DNA of 64,000 nt, from the NCBI RefSeq assembly GCF_021491375.1, contig NZ_JAKEVY010000004.1, positions 310,001 to 374,000 on the forward strand, in the 5' to 3' direction. Below the pieces are notes generated by a model. The model saw only the letters and a program-made list of their open reading frames with translations. It made no database searches and was not told the origin of the DNA. Position 1 is the stretch's first letter, and every line of letters begins with the position of its first letter. The DNA is from Flavihumibacter fluminis. GTDB taxonomy: Bacteria > Bacteroidota > Bacteroidia > Chitinophagales > Chitinophagaceae. Both the position numbers and the translations under genes were made by a program. Below, in pieces: positions 33,354 through 42,687 of the stretch.

Positions 33354-35177
33354 ATGACTGCCACTGAATTTCAACAAATCTCATCTACTATCCCGCTTTC
33401 TCCCGGCATTTATAAATACTATGATGCCGGAAATACCCTTTTGTATGTGGGCAAAGCCAAAAGCCTTCGCAAACGGATCAGTTCCTATTTTTCTAAAACA
33501 TTCACCAGTTATAAAACGCATGAACTGGTTCAGCGGATTGCCCGGATTGAGTTTACTATTGTAGACACCGAACAGGACGCTTTCCTACTCGAAAACGCGC
33601 TCATCAAGCAATTTCAGCCTCGCTATAACATCGATCTGAAGGATGATAAAACCTATCCCTATTTAGTCATCAAAAAGGAACCATTCCCACGTGTTTTTCT
33701 AACCCGCCGTAAGATCAACGATGGATCAGAATACCTCGGGCCTTTTACTTCCGTAGGAAAAGTGCGGGAACTATTGGATTTCATCAAACTAACCATACCA
33801 CTCCGCACTTGCAAGCTCAACCTCAGTGCTGCCAACATCCAGAAAGGAAAATATAAAGTTTGCCTGGAATACCATCTTGGTAACTGCAAAGGGCCCTGCG
33901 AAGGACTTCAATCGGAAGAGGAATATCGGGAAGGGCTGCTACAATTGCGGAATCTGATGAAAGGCAACCTGGGCCCGGTTATGCAACAATTCAAACAGGA
34001 AATGCAGGGCTACGCAGCAGCCCTTCAGTTTGAAAAAGCGGAGATGATGCGACGCAAACTGGATTATCTGGAACAATACCAGGCAAGATCCGTCATTGTT
34101 AGCAAACATCTCGGCAACCTGGATGTATTTTCCATACTCAAGGATGGTGACACGGCCTATGTAAATTATCTGATGGTACAGCATGGTACTATCGTACAAA
34201 CCCACACTATACAGTTGGAAACTCACCTGGATGAAAACCAGGAAGAAGTACTGCTTTATGCCATTGGTCAATTACGGGCATCTTTCAACAGTCTGGCAAC
34301 AGAAATTATTGTCCCCTTTGAATTACCTGGCTGGCAGGAGGAAACCATAGACGAGAAAGAATTCCTGATTACTGTTCCTAAAGGTGGTGATAAAAGAAAG
34401 CTGCTGGAGCTATCCCTCAAGAATGTGAATTATTTCCAGGATGAAATTCGCCGTAAAAAAACACTCCACCTGGAAGGAAAATCCGAAGAAGAAAAAAAAC
34501 AGGTGCTGTTTCAGTTGATGGAAGATTTGCAGCTTCCCGAACTACCCGTGCATATCGAATGTTTTGATAACTCGAATTTCCAGGGGGCATTTCCCGTAAG
34601 TGCGATGGTTTGTTTCAAAGAAGGAGTGGCCAGTAAAAAAGATTACCGCCACTTTAATGTGAAAACGGTGGAAGGGATCAATGATTTTGCCACTATGAAG
34701 GAAGTGGTAACCAGGCGTTACAAACGTCTGAAAGACGAACAAAGCCCCCTTCCGCAACTGGTTATCATTGATGGGGGAAAAGGCCAATTAGGGGCAGCAA
34801 TGGAAGCGATTCGGGAACTGGATCTGACTGGTAGTATGACCCTGGTGGGACTGGCAAAAAACGAGGAAGAACTATTTTTTCCGGGTGATTCGGAGTCAGT
34901 CCGGTTACCATATAACAGCGAATCGCTCAAACTGATCCGCCGCATCCGGGACGAGGTGCATCGGTTTGGGATCACGTTTCATCGGAATCAGCGCAGTAAA
35001 GGCACATTTAAAAATGAATTGGAAGGTATTCCTGGTATTGGTAAGACAACAGCAACCCAGCTGCTGCGCAAATTCAGGAGCATTTCCAATATAAGAAACC
35101 AAAGCCTGGAAGAACTAGGCCAGGAAATCGGCGGAGCAAGGGCAAAACTGGTTTGGGAATATTTCCATAAAGCCTGA
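33354..35177 (+). CDS. uvrC: excinuclease ABC subunit C
   Basis: A 607-residue nucleotide-excision-repair nuclease that incises on both sides of a UvrAB-bound lesion. Visible domains: GIY-YIG nuclease (GIY 18-20, YVG 31-33), a Cys-rich segment (about 155-185, including CLEYHLGNCKGPCEG), the UVR motif near 225-240 (ALQFEKAEMMRRKLDYLEQ), the RNase H-like endonuclease domain starting around HIECFDNSNFQG, and C-terminal helix-hairpin-helix motifs (GIPGIGKTTATQLLRKF). The length is normal. It sits in a run with a sigma factor, a lipoprotein and a sensor kinase, an uncommon context. Confidence 0.97.
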   Translation: MTATEFQQISSTIPLSPGIYKYYDAGNTLLYVGKAKSLRKRISSYFSKTFTSYKTHELVQRIARIEFTIVDTEQDAFLLENALIKQFQPRYNIDLKDDKTYPYLVIKKEPFPRVFLTRRKINDGSEYLGPFTSVGKVRELLDFIKLTIPLRTCKLNLSAANIQKGKYKVCLEYHLGNCKGPCEGLQSEEEYREGLLQLRNLMKGNLGPVMQQFKQEMQGYAAALQFEKAEMMRRKLDYLEQYQARSVIVSKHLGNLDVFSILKDGDTAYVNYLMVQHGTIVQTHTIQLETHLDENQEEVLLYAIGQLRASFNSLATEIIVPFELPGWQEETIDEKEFLITVPKGGDKRKLLELSLKNVNYFQDEIRRKKTLHLEGKSEEEKKQVLFQLMEDLQLPELPVHIECFDNSNFQGAFPVSAMVCFKEGVASKKDYRHFNVKTVEGINDFATMKEVVTRRYKRLKDEQSPLPQLVIIDGGKGQLGAAMEAIRELDLTGSMTLVGLAKNEEELFFPGDSESVRLPYNSESLKLIRRIRDEVHRFGITFHRNQRSKGTFKNELEGIPGIGKTTATQLLRKFRSISNIRNQSLEELGQEIGGARAKLVWEYFHKA

Positions 35178-35220
35178 GAGCACTATGTGCTTTAAAACTC
35201 AAATTGTACATTGCATTGTA

Positions 35221-38200
35221 ATGTTTAAAACCATCCTTAATGAAATACCCAAACCCGCCGCGGTATTGCATATCCCGGAGGAGGGAAAACTGTTTATCCA
35301 TTACAGCAACAACGCATTTAACCAGCTTTCCTACAAAGACAGGATTTTTACCGATAACCCGGACCTTGCTGGTTATTGTCTTCAGTTATTGGCGGCAACT
35401 CATAAGGTGAGTCCGGATAATCCAATAAAAGGAAATCAAACGATACATTTACCCGGGTCATCAGGAGAACTGGAACTGCAAATTGAATTTACCGTCCTTA
35501 AAGAGTCGGCAGAACCATTCATTCTGGCTGTGCTGCAAATCCCTGACCAGACAACCGTTCAATTTGAGAACAAACCGCTGATTGAAGATGCCGGTGATAT
35601 CTGTGTAATACTAAACAAGGAAGGGAATTACCTGAGTGTTTCGAATCAATTTACGGAGATCATGGGCTACAAGACCACGGATGTCATTGGCACCAATGTT
35701 TTTGAACTGGTACATCCGGAAGACCGTAAAATAGTAAAAGAGAATTTTCAGCGGCTTCAACAGGAAGTAAGCGTTTTTGCACCACCTTTTCGTTTCCTTA
35801 AAAAAGATCATAGCTGGTGCTGGCTGCAAAGCGTAGGTACCAATCTGCTAGAGACCGATCCTGGTAAAGCCATAGTTGTAACCAGTATGGACATAACCCA
35901 ACTGGTTCAGGCACAACAGGAATTGCAATTAAGCAATGAAAGATACCAGCTGATTTCCAAAGCCAGCAAGGATGCTTTGTACGACTGGGACATTCCAGAG
36001 GATATCTTTTACTGGGGCGATGGCTTTAACCGCTTGTTTGGCTATCCCGAAACAGGAGAACCATTCCGCTTATCGAACTGGATTGCCCTAACACATCACC
36101 AGGATGTAATAATACATGAACAGCGATGGAATAATTTTTGGAACGATCCATTCCAGAACAGCTGGACCAATGAATTCCGGTTCAGAAAAGCGGATGGAAG
36201 TTATGCCTACGTAGAGGAAATTGCCTATCTGATACGTGATAAGACAGGAAATCCAATTCGCATGATCGGCACTGTTAGAGATATTTCGGATGCCAAACTT
36301 GCACGGAACAGAAAACAACTGGAACAAAATATCACCCAATTATTCAGATCCACAAGGCCGCTTAATGAGATCCTTCAACAGGTAGTGGATTATCTGGCAC
36401 AATTAGGATACTTTGAGTTATCGGAGATTTGGCTTTGTTCGAGCCGCCAAGATAAAATGCGCCTAATCGCTTATCATTGGAATTCAAAAACCGCCCCACA
36501 TTTCTATCTGGAAAACAAAAGAGTAAAAGAAATAAAAAAAGGGAAGGGTTTTATTGGAAAAATCTGGCAAACCAGGCAACCAGAACATTGGAGCACAGCA
36601 CAGATAAGAAAAGAATTTGTACGTGCACAGGAAGCTGAAGCGGCGGGCATTAAATCCATTTCCGGTATACCACTTAATGACAATAATCAATTAATCGGCG
36701 CTGTTGTATTTGGCCGCACCTGGAATACAGGAGAAGAGGCCTTTACTGTATCCATTATTGAAGCAGTCCAGCATTCATTAGGCGCTGAAATCAGGCGCAA
36801 ACAACAGGAGGATGAAATGCGCCTGATGTTTGAGAGTTCACCAGATATTATCGCAATAATTTCTCCTGATGGATATTTCACCCGTGTGAATCCGGCATTT
36901 TGTACTATCATGGGTTACTCTGCACAGGAATTGACTAGCAAACCCTTCCACTATTTTGTTCATCCCGACGACCTGGAATATTCGTTGAGGACGTTCAGTG
37001 AAACACTAATCATTGATGAAAAGGCTACCAATTTTGTAAATCGATATGTTACCAGGAGCGGTGAGCACCGGTGGATTTCCTGGAGTTCCTCAGAAGCATT
37101 CGGAGATGAAAACCAGGCATTTGCCTATGGAAGAGACATTACTGAGATGAAACAATTGGAGGAACTGATAGACAGTACCTCCAAGTTAGCCAGAGTAGGC
37201 AGTTGGGAGATTAATATGGCGGATAAGAAAATCTTTTGCTCAAAAATAACCCGTGATATCCTGGAACTAAAACCCAATCAGCAATTACAACTCAATAGCC
37301 GGCTTGAATATATTCGGGAAAACAGCAAGGAGAAGGTTCGGAGATTATTACAAGCTGCCATTTTTGACCGGGAACCCTGGGATATTGAGATAGAAATTGA
37401 TACTGCCAAAGGATCCGCCCGCTGGGTACGTTTGATAGGTCAGGCCAGCTTTAAAAACGGCCGGTGTGACCGGATTTATGGAAGTATACAGGACATACAT
37501 GAAAAGAAACTGTATGAAGCCTCTCTTGAGAATCTGAATCTGGAATTGAACCGAATCAACCAGGAACTAAAAAGTTCCAATGCGGAACTGGAACAGTTTG
37601 CTTTTGTGGCATCACATGATTTACAGGAGCCGCTTCGAATGATTACCGGATTTCTTACCATGCTGGAGAAAAAATACGGCCCACAACTTGATAGTAAAGC
37701 GAATCAGTATATCTATTACGCAGTTGATGGGGCGAAGCGGATGCGGGGAATCATACTTGATCTCCTTGAATATTCCAGAGTCGGCAGGATGAATACGACG
37801 CTGGAACTTGTAAACCTAGAATTACTGATAAGGGAAGTGAAACAATTGTTACAAAATCAGATTGAAGAAAAATCCGCGACTATCAATACTAACCCATTAC
37901 CAAGGTTAGCAACCTATAAAATCCCCCTGCAACAGGTATTGCAAAATCTTGTAAGCAATGCGATAAAATACAGTCACCCTGACAGAAAACCTGAGGTGCT
38001 GATTTCTGTTTCCGATCAACAATCGTATTGGGAGTTTTCAGTCCAGGATAATGGAATTGGCATTGAACCTGATGCTCATGATAAGATTTTTGTTATTTTC
38101 CAACGACTAAATTACACACCGGATATTCCAGGTTCCGGTATGGGCCTGGCCATTGCAAAAAAAATTATTGAATGGCAGGGCGGTAAGATTTGGGTGGAAT

Positions 38201-38274
38201 CTGAGCCAGGACAAGGAAGTACCTTTTATTTTACATTACCGAAAACAGGGGCTGATCTATTTAAAGACCAATAA
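35221..38274 (+). CDS. multi-PAS/GAF sensor histidine kinase
   Basis: A 1017-residue apparently soluble kinase. Reading along it: an N-terminal region resembling a degenerate PAS (1-115), PAS (about 121-240), PAS (241-360), GAF (about 364-520), PAS (about 536-650), PAS-like (about 650-760), a coiled-coil linker, HisKA with phosphoacceptor His799 (in ASHDLQEPLR), and an HATPase domain (about 890-1013) with N-box NLVSNAIKYSHP, DNGIGIEP and GSGMGLAIAKKI. No transmembrane segment was found, so the signal is probably cytoplasmic. The ATG at 35221 was preferred over one 36 bases upstream because it matches the start of the folded region. The response regulator follows six bases downstream. Confidence 0.92.
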   Translation: MFKTILNEIPKPAAVLHIPEEGKLFIHYSNNAFNQLSYKDRIFTDNPDLAGYCLQLLAATHKVSPDNPIKGNQTIHLPGSSGELELQIEFTVLKESAEPFILAVLQIPDQTTVQFENKPLIEDAGDICVILNKEGNYLSVSNQFTEIMGYKTTDVIGTNVFELVHPEDRKIVKENFQRLQQEVSVFAPPFRFLKKDHSWCWLQSVGTNLLETDPGKAIVVTSMDITQLVQAQQELQLSNERYQLISKASKDALYDWDIPEDIFYWGDGFNRLFGYPETGEPFRLSNWIALTHHQDVIIHEQRWNNFWNDPFQNSWTNEFRFRKADGSYAYVEEIAYLIRDKTGNPIRMIGTVRDISDAKLARNRKQLEQNITQLFRSTRPLNEILQQVVDYLAQLGYFELSEIWLCSSRQDKMRLIAYHWNSKTAPHFYLENKRVKEIKKGKGFIGKIWQTRQPEHWSTAQIRKEFVRAQEAEAAGIKSISGIPLNDNNQLIGAVVFGRTWNTGEEAFTVSIIEAVQHSLGAEIRRKQQEDEMRLMFESSPDIIAIISPDGYFTRVNPAFCTIMGYSAQELTSKPFHYFVHPDDLEYSLRTFSETLIIDEKATNFVNRYVTRSGEHRWISWSSSEAFGDENQAFAYGRDITEMKQLEELIDSTSKLARVGSWEINMADKKIFCSKITRDILELKPNQQLQLNSRLEYIRENSKEKVRRLLQAAIFDREPWDIEIEIDTAKGSARWVRLIGQASFKNGRCDRIYGSIQDIHEKKLYEASLENLNLELNRINQELKSSNAELEQFAFVASHDLQEPLRMITGFLTMLEKKYGPQLDSKANQYIYYAVDGAKRMRGIILDLLEYSRVGRMNTTLELVNLELLIREVKQLLQNQIEEKSATINTNPLPRLATYKIPLQQVLQNLVSNAIKYSHPDRKPEVLISVSDQQSYWEFSVQDNGIGIEPDAHDKIFVIFQRLNYTPDIPGSGMGLAIAKKIIEWQGGKIWVESEPGQGSTFYFTLPKTGADLFKDQ

Positions 38275-38280
38275 TGCCGC

Positions 38281-38700
38281 ATGAAAGAGTTTCACATTTT
38301 ACTGGTAGAAGACAACGAAGGGGATATTCTGATGACTTCTGAATCGATCCAGGAGTATGATCCGGGCTGCCATATAGAAGTTGCCAGAAATGGGCAGGAG
38401 GCAATTGAGAAACTTCAATCCAATATGGAAGATCCGCTGCTTAAAAAACCTGATCTTATACTGCTTGATATTAATCTGCCCCGAAAGAATGGCCACGAAG
38501 TTGTTGCTTTTATCAAAAATCAGCTATATCTGTCCTCAATTCCGGTGGTGATTTTAACCACCTCCTCCGCTCCATTGGATATTCAAAAAGCCTACCAGGC
38601 GCATGCTAATTCCTATCTTACCAAACCAACAGAAGCTGAAGAATTCAGCAAAATGGTAGCTGCACTGGTTGAGTTCTGGAAAAGAAATGTTCACCTGTAA
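38281..38700 (+). CDS. single-domain response regulator (Rcp1 type)
   Basis: A 139-residue CheY-like receiver without an output domain. The acidic pocket (Glu10, Asp11), phosphoacceptor Asp63 in LILLDINLPRKNG, conserved Thr in VILTTSS and Lys in SYLTKPTE are all present. The extended loop before the Asp (about 45-57) matches the Rcp1 subgroup that works with phytochrome-type and PAS kinases. It is the natural partner of the kinase just upstream. The target is unknown. Confidence 0.93.
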   Translation: MKEFHILLVEDNEGDILMTSESIQEYDPGCHIEVARNGQEAIEKLQSNMEDPLLKKPDLILLDINLPRKNGHEVVAFIKNQLYLSSIPVVILTTSSAPLDIQKAYQAHANSYLTKPTEAEEFSKMVAALVEFWKRNVHL

Positions 38701-38711
38701 TAAAAAACAAA

Positions 38712-38742
38712 GGGGCCAGGATAGAAATCCAGCCCCGTTTTT
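38712..38742 (+). terminator. terminator after the response regulator
   Basis: Stem GGGGC (38712-38716) / GCCCC (38732-38736) with inner GGAT/ATCC pairing, followed by a T-run. Confidence 0.8.
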
Positions 38743-38836
38743 AAAATCCAATATCCTATGAAAAACCGAGTTAAAGGTAGAGGAAATTTTATTTTTTCCA
38801 ATACCCGGATAGCGGTATTTTTTCCATTTTCGACGA

Positions 38837-38940
38837 ATGGCAGGAAATGGAAGATGGAGGAAGGGGAGAATGGAAGAAAGGAAACGGGATACAAAGGAGA
38901 CGGGAAGCAGTGAAGAAAGGCGGAATGGAAGATGGTAGAA
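38837..38940. repeat. purine-rich repeat array R1
   Basis: Repeated units such as GGAATGGAAGATGG and GGAAATGGAAGATGGAGG in degenerate 7/8-base steps. Related units occur at 46.3 kb, 12.28 kb and within the permease gene at 57.6 kb. Confidence 0.7.
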
Positions 38941-38966
38941 AGCTGGCAGGGAGAAAATTGATTTCA

Positions 38967-39006
38967 AAATAAAGTGGGTACCGGAAATTCGGCACCCACT
39001 TTATTT
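38967..39006. terminator. bidirectional terminator hairpin
   Basis: A 13-bp perfect outer stem (38967-38979 / 38994-39006, A-rich left, T-rich right), one mismatch, then CCG/CGG with a six-base loop. It should stop both the kinase/regulator and the gldKLMN transcripts. Confidence 0.85.
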
Positions 39007-39024
39007 GCAAAAAGCTGTGGCAGC

Positions 39025-39070
39025 ATAAAAGAGGAAAGGAGAACGCTGGCGTTCTCCTTTCCTCTTTTAT
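39025..39070. repeat. perfect 22-bp inverted repeat
   Basis: Arms 39025-39046 and 39049-39070 are exact reverse complements separated by TG. The long purine-only left arm and pyrimidine-only right arm (apart from the GCG tips) make an exceptionally stable cruciform or RNA hairpin. It lies 19 bases after the previous hairpin and 50 bases beyond the gldN stop. Confidence 0.95.
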
Positions 39071-39120
39071 GTATTTCAATTACTCCTCTTTTCCTTTCTC
39101 CCTCTTCCATTCCTCCAGTC

Positions 39121-40155
39121 TTAATATGACCAGAGATCTTGCTCGTAATTGAAAATCTTTTCTTTGATATTCTCACCCTCGAGCAAACGAAGAATGGGAT
39201 CCTTGATGAAAGCTTCGATGAACTGATCGCCTGGGTTATCCAGCGTGGATTTGATAATCCGACTGGCGAACATACGGCTTTCGAACAATTCTTCCCAGCT
39301 CATACGGGCACCGAAGTTTTTACCATTGTAAGCTTCATATCGGGCTAGCAGCGGGCGCATATCAGGATAGTAAACCCAGAAAAGCGGAGTTACTGCACGG
39401 AAAGAACCGTCGGTATTTTTAATAGTCTTGAGCGGAGCAATGCCCAGAATGCGGACATGCAATCGGGAAGACTCTTTATCAAATACCACTTCTTCCTTCA
39501 CCCAGTATTTTTCAACTTCTTCAGGATTAAATTCATTTACAATCACACTGTCCTTCAAAATACCAAGTGATCCGTCAGGGTCTTTGGACCAATCAGGAAC
39601 CTGAATGGTTAAAGGTTCGCCCACCAATTGCTTGGTAATTTCTTTCAATGTGATAGGGGTAGTAAACCGATCATCTACCGGGTTGAAGGCAGTGATCTCA
39701 CCACTCTTCAGAGAGCCAAGTAAAATATTGATGAAACGCTGGTTACCATTATCGTCATCCGCTTTGTACATGAAGGGAAGATTCATTTTTTCATGAACAT
39801 CGATTTCCCTCCACAAACGCTGGCGATACACCGCATCATCTTCCCGGATATGTTCATATGACAAGGGAATACGCTCTTTCACGAGGTTACGCTCAATGGC
39901 ATTATCATTCCTGAGTGATTTGCGCGTTTCGCCTAGTTTCAATTCCGGTTCCACTGGTGCTGCCGGTGTAGTGTCAACGGCTGGTGCCTGCGTCAACGCG
40001 GCGGCATTACCAGTATTGTTTTTGTTGGTGCTGGTTTTCTTGGTGCTGGTTCGCTTGGAAGAGGTACGGCTCGGCTTACGCTGTGCCTGTACACCTTCTG
40101 CACTGAAGCCAATCACAGCCACCAGCAAACAAAATTGGATGATACGGTTTTTCAT
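39121..40155 (-). CDS. gldN: gliding motility / T9SS protein GldN
   Basis: A 344-residue periplasmic protein: signal peptide (about 1-25, ending VQAQ), a Lys/Thr/Ser-rich linker (about 26-48), then the GldN domain with ERIPLSYEHIREDDAVYRQRLWREIDVHEKMNLPF. GldN (PorN) forms the periplasmic ring of the type IX secretion system with GldK. It is the last gene of the gldK-L-M-N operon, starting 23 bases after gldM ends. The C-terminal EGENIKEKIFNYEQDLW is typical. Confidence 0.96.
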   Translation of the reverse strand: MKNRIIQFCLLVAVIGFSAEGVQAQRKPSRTSSKRTSTKKTSTNKNNTGNAAALTQAPAVDTTPAAPVEPELKLGETRKSLRNDNAIERNLVKERIPLSYEHIREDDAVYRQRLWREIDVHEKMNLPFMYKADDDNGNQRFINILLGSLKSGEITAFNPVDDRFTTPITLKEITKQLVGEPLTIQVPDWSKDPDGSLGILKDSVIVNEFNPEEVEKYWVKEEVVFDKESSRLHVRILGIAPLKTIKNTDGSFRAVTPLFWVYYPDMRPLLARYEAYNGKNFGARMSWEELFESRMFASRIIKSTLDNPGDQFIEAFIKDPILRLLEGENIKEKIFNYEQDLWSY

Positions 40156-40178
40156 TTTATCCTGTTTTAGTCAATTGC

Positions 40179-41711
40179 TTATTTCAAGTTAAAGAAGATA
40201 CCGGGAAGTTCACGTACGCGGCCATCCGGACCTTTTACACGAATCTGATCAAAAAATATGCTGGATCCTGGTGTTGCTTTGTTAATAATTGCAGCAGCAC
40301 CGCCACTCCAACGCGGACCGTCATTTGCAGATTGCTGATAGGTTTGGAATGCACCACCATTTGCACCTACTACATAGCTGATCACATCATATTTTGCGTC
40401 AAATTCAGAATCCATCAGTTTGGCCAGCAGACCACCCATTGCTTTGAACTGGGCAGCAGGCATTGAACCACCTTTATTGGCGCCTACCATTGCAGTAGGA
40501 TCAGGCAGCGACTTTACCCGCATTGGGAAAGAACTGGTTTTACCTTCTACAGTGATTTTGATTTCCGCAGGTCCCATTTTGTTCGGCTTGATGATATAAC
40601 GGTCGCCACCTGCAGAAGTGATTGCACCACCTGTGAAGCTTACGTTCATCTTTTCTTTACCGGCAGAACCAGCAGATACCATTACCGGGTTGTCAACACC
40701 AATGTAAACCACGTTCATTTTCTCCAGGAATACAGAGGCTCCGGAAGGAACACCCACGGTGTACTTGATAGTCTTATTCAGAACAGCATCTGTTCCATCT
40801 GGCTTCTTGAACTTAACTTCCACGTTTACGCTCTTCTCACCAGCACCGTTTACAGTGGTTTTGTAAACTGCAGTTCCTTCAGCACCAAGTGCTACAGGAG
40901 CACCATTGATTGATACAGAGGGCTTAGCCGCTTTTGAAAAAGCGCCTACACCAGCAGTGATTTCCAGTTCCTGGCCAGGCATCAGGTAGGTAGAGTTTGT
41001 TCCGGCAAAAGCCTGGAATTCGTCAAACACTACTTCTACTTCACCGATTTCTTTGTGACAGAAATCAACGATCTGGGCTTCCGAATTCTTAACATCATTC
41101 TGGAATTTGCTCAGGATAGTCAGGGCCGCGATGGTTGGAGTCATGCGGAAATAGGCAGACTTCCAGTCGTTCTGAACAGTGCTTCCTGTCTGAGATTTCG
41201 GAATGCTCAGATCCAGGGGCAGTGATTTTTCAAAACTTGCCTTTTGTTCAGGAACGATCGCCAGCATTTGAGTGCGGAAATCGGTCAGTTTTTTGAGTAA
41301 CTCATCTCCCTTCGGACCTTCCACCAGCATACGGGTAGAAGCATCCAGGTTATCGATAGAGAACTTCTCTTCGGGAGTACCGATGTTTTCTCCTTTGGAT
41401 TCTTTTTTCAGTTCAGTCTTCAGATCGTCAATGTATTTAGACATTTCTGCAGACAGTTTCTGAGCCTGCTGCGCTTTCGGATACCAGATACCTGCTTTTT
41501 CTGCAGTTTCTGCCTTCTTCAGCTTGGCTTCAAACGACTCGTAAGTCGTCTTATTTTTCTCATCCACTACCGAGTTGGCAGTACGGATGCTTTCATCAAC
41601 GGTTTTGAATGCGTTCAGGATTTCAGATGATACGTTCAATGCAAGTAGCGCGGTAAGCACCAAATACATCATGTTGATCATCTTCTGCCTGGGCTCTTTA
41701 GGTAAGGCCAT
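40179..41711 (-). CDS. gldM: gliding motility / T9SS motor protein GldM
   Basis: A 510-residue protein with a short cytoplasmic tail (MALPKEPRQKMINMMYLVL start), one membrane helix (about 15-33) and a long periplasmic region made of an alpha-helical part and Ig-like beta domains. GldM (PorM) dimers couple the GldL-driven rotary motor in the inner membrane to the GldK/GldN ring. Length and the N-terminal sequence match the family. Confidence 0.97.
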   Translation of the reverse strand: MALPKEPRQKMINMMYLVLTALLALNVSSEILNAFKTVDESIRTANSVVDEKNKTTYESFEAKLKKAETAEKAGIWYPKAQQAQKLSAEMSKYIDDLKTELKKESKGENIGTPEEKFSIDNLDASTRMLVEGPKGDELLKKLTDFRTQMLAIVPEQKASFEKSLPLDLSIPKSQTGSTVQNDWKSAYFRMTPTIAALTILSKFQNDVKNSEAQIVDFCHKEIGEVEVVFDEFQAFAGTNSTYLMPGQELEITAGVGAFSKAAKPSVSINGAPVALGAEGTAVYKTTVNGAGEKSVNVEVKFKKPDGTDAVLNKTIKYTVGVPSGASVFLEKMNVVYIGVDNPVMVSAGSAGKEKMNVSFTGGAITSAGGDRYIIKPNKMGPAEIKITVEGKTSSFPMRVKSLPDPTAMVGANKGGSMPAAQFKAMGGLLAKLMDSEFDAKYDVISYVVGANGGAFQTYQQSANDGPRWSGGAAAIINKATPGSSIFFDQIRVKGPDGRVRELPGIFFNLK

Positions 41712-41779
41712 GGATCTGGGATTTAAATGTTGTCAATCTAGTTTTTCACAGTTTCAATAAAGGGTACGATCAACCTGGC

Positions 41780-42547
41780 TTAAGCGCGACCTTGCATGGC
41801 GTTCAGCATGTTACCATAAATCTGGTTAAGATTGCCGAGGTTTTTCGCCAGTGCAGCGATCTGATCCTGTGTTTTCTTGGCATCTTCCACACTTCCCTGC
41901 ATTGCTTCGGAAGCCTGGGCCAGATTACCATAGAACTTGTTCATCGCTTTCAGATGGTTGTTCGTATCCTGGAGTTCCAGTTCATAGATTGTGTTCAGAG
42001 ATCCCAGGTTCTTGGTCAGGGTCTGTACCTGATTATGGAACTGCTTGGTGCTCTCAGATGCTTCGTTGAAAACTGCCATAGTAGAGGCACTCTTCTGATA
42101 CGCATCTTTCATTTGACCGAGCGCACCGGCAGCTTCTTTTGTTTTAGCAGCATAATCATTAGTAGCCGCTACAACATCAGAAACGTCTTTCATTTGATTA
42201 ACGGTAGTGCCCAGTTTGTTGAAACCTTCGCTCAGTTTTTTCAGATTGGTTGGAGTGATATCCGCTTCCTGCATCATTTTATCGAGGTTGTTCAGGGCAG
42301 GGTTGCCAGCCGGACTGGTAGACAGTTTCGGCAGAGCTTCAGCCAGCGCAGCCATTTCACCACCGGGAGGCGGTAAGAATGCATATACGATAAAGATCAG
42401 GGCTTCCGTCAGAAGACCAACGGTCAACATAATGTCGGCAAAAGAAAGGTGTAGGATTTTTGCCCATGCTCCGAAGATTACCACCGCAGCGCCCACGCAT
42501 ACGAAGATATTCACGAGTTTGTCAGTAGATTTAGATGCACCAGCCAT
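41780..42547 (-). CDS. gldL: gliding motility / T9SS motor protein GldL
   Basis: A 255-residue inner-membrane protein with two N-terminal membrane helices (about 11-29 and 36-58). The glutamate in the second helix (TVGLLTEALIF) is the conserved acidic residue implicated in proton-driven rotation. The rest is a cytoplasmic, Ala/Gln-rich helical domain with internal repeats of the type LAKNLGNLNxIYxxxL. It pairs with GldM to form the T9SS/gliding motor. Confidence 0.97.
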   Translation of the reverse strand: MAGASKSTDKLVNIFVCVGAAVVIFGAWAKILHLSFADIMLTVGLLTEALIFIVYAFLPPPGGEMAALAEALPKLSTSPAGNPALNNLDKMMQEADITPTNLKKLSEGFNKLGTTVNQMKDVSDVVAATNDYAAKTKEAAGALGQMKDAYQKSASTMAVFNEASESTKQFHNQVQTLTKNLGSLNTIYELELQDTNNHLKAMNKFYGNLAQASEAMQGSVEDAKKTQDQIAALAKNLGNLNQIYGNMLNAMQGRA

Positions 42548-42687
42548 AGTTGTTAATTTTTGAGTTTGAATAAGGGTTTAGATACTTGTTTGATATAGAT
42601 ATTAGATTTTAGATAAAAGAGTGCCAGTTCGATTTTTCAATCAAATAATTAATAGTAAGATGTTGTCTTTAGAAATTTGCTATACGC

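Larger units (their letters stand above)
38701..39120. other. 420-base region between response regulator and gldN
   Basis: No protein-coding gene was supported here. It holds three stem-loops (38712-38742, 38967-39006, 39025-39070) and purine-rich repeats (38837-38940 and, as pyrimidines, 39075-39118). Frames that read through it are Pro/Ser/Phe-rich products of the repeats. Confidence 0.8.

Noticed and set aside
38554-39176. Long frames rich in Ser, Pro and Phe in the gldN-distal gap
   Set aside because: They are readings of the purine/pyrimidine repeats and hairpins, without a plausible start or conserved segment.
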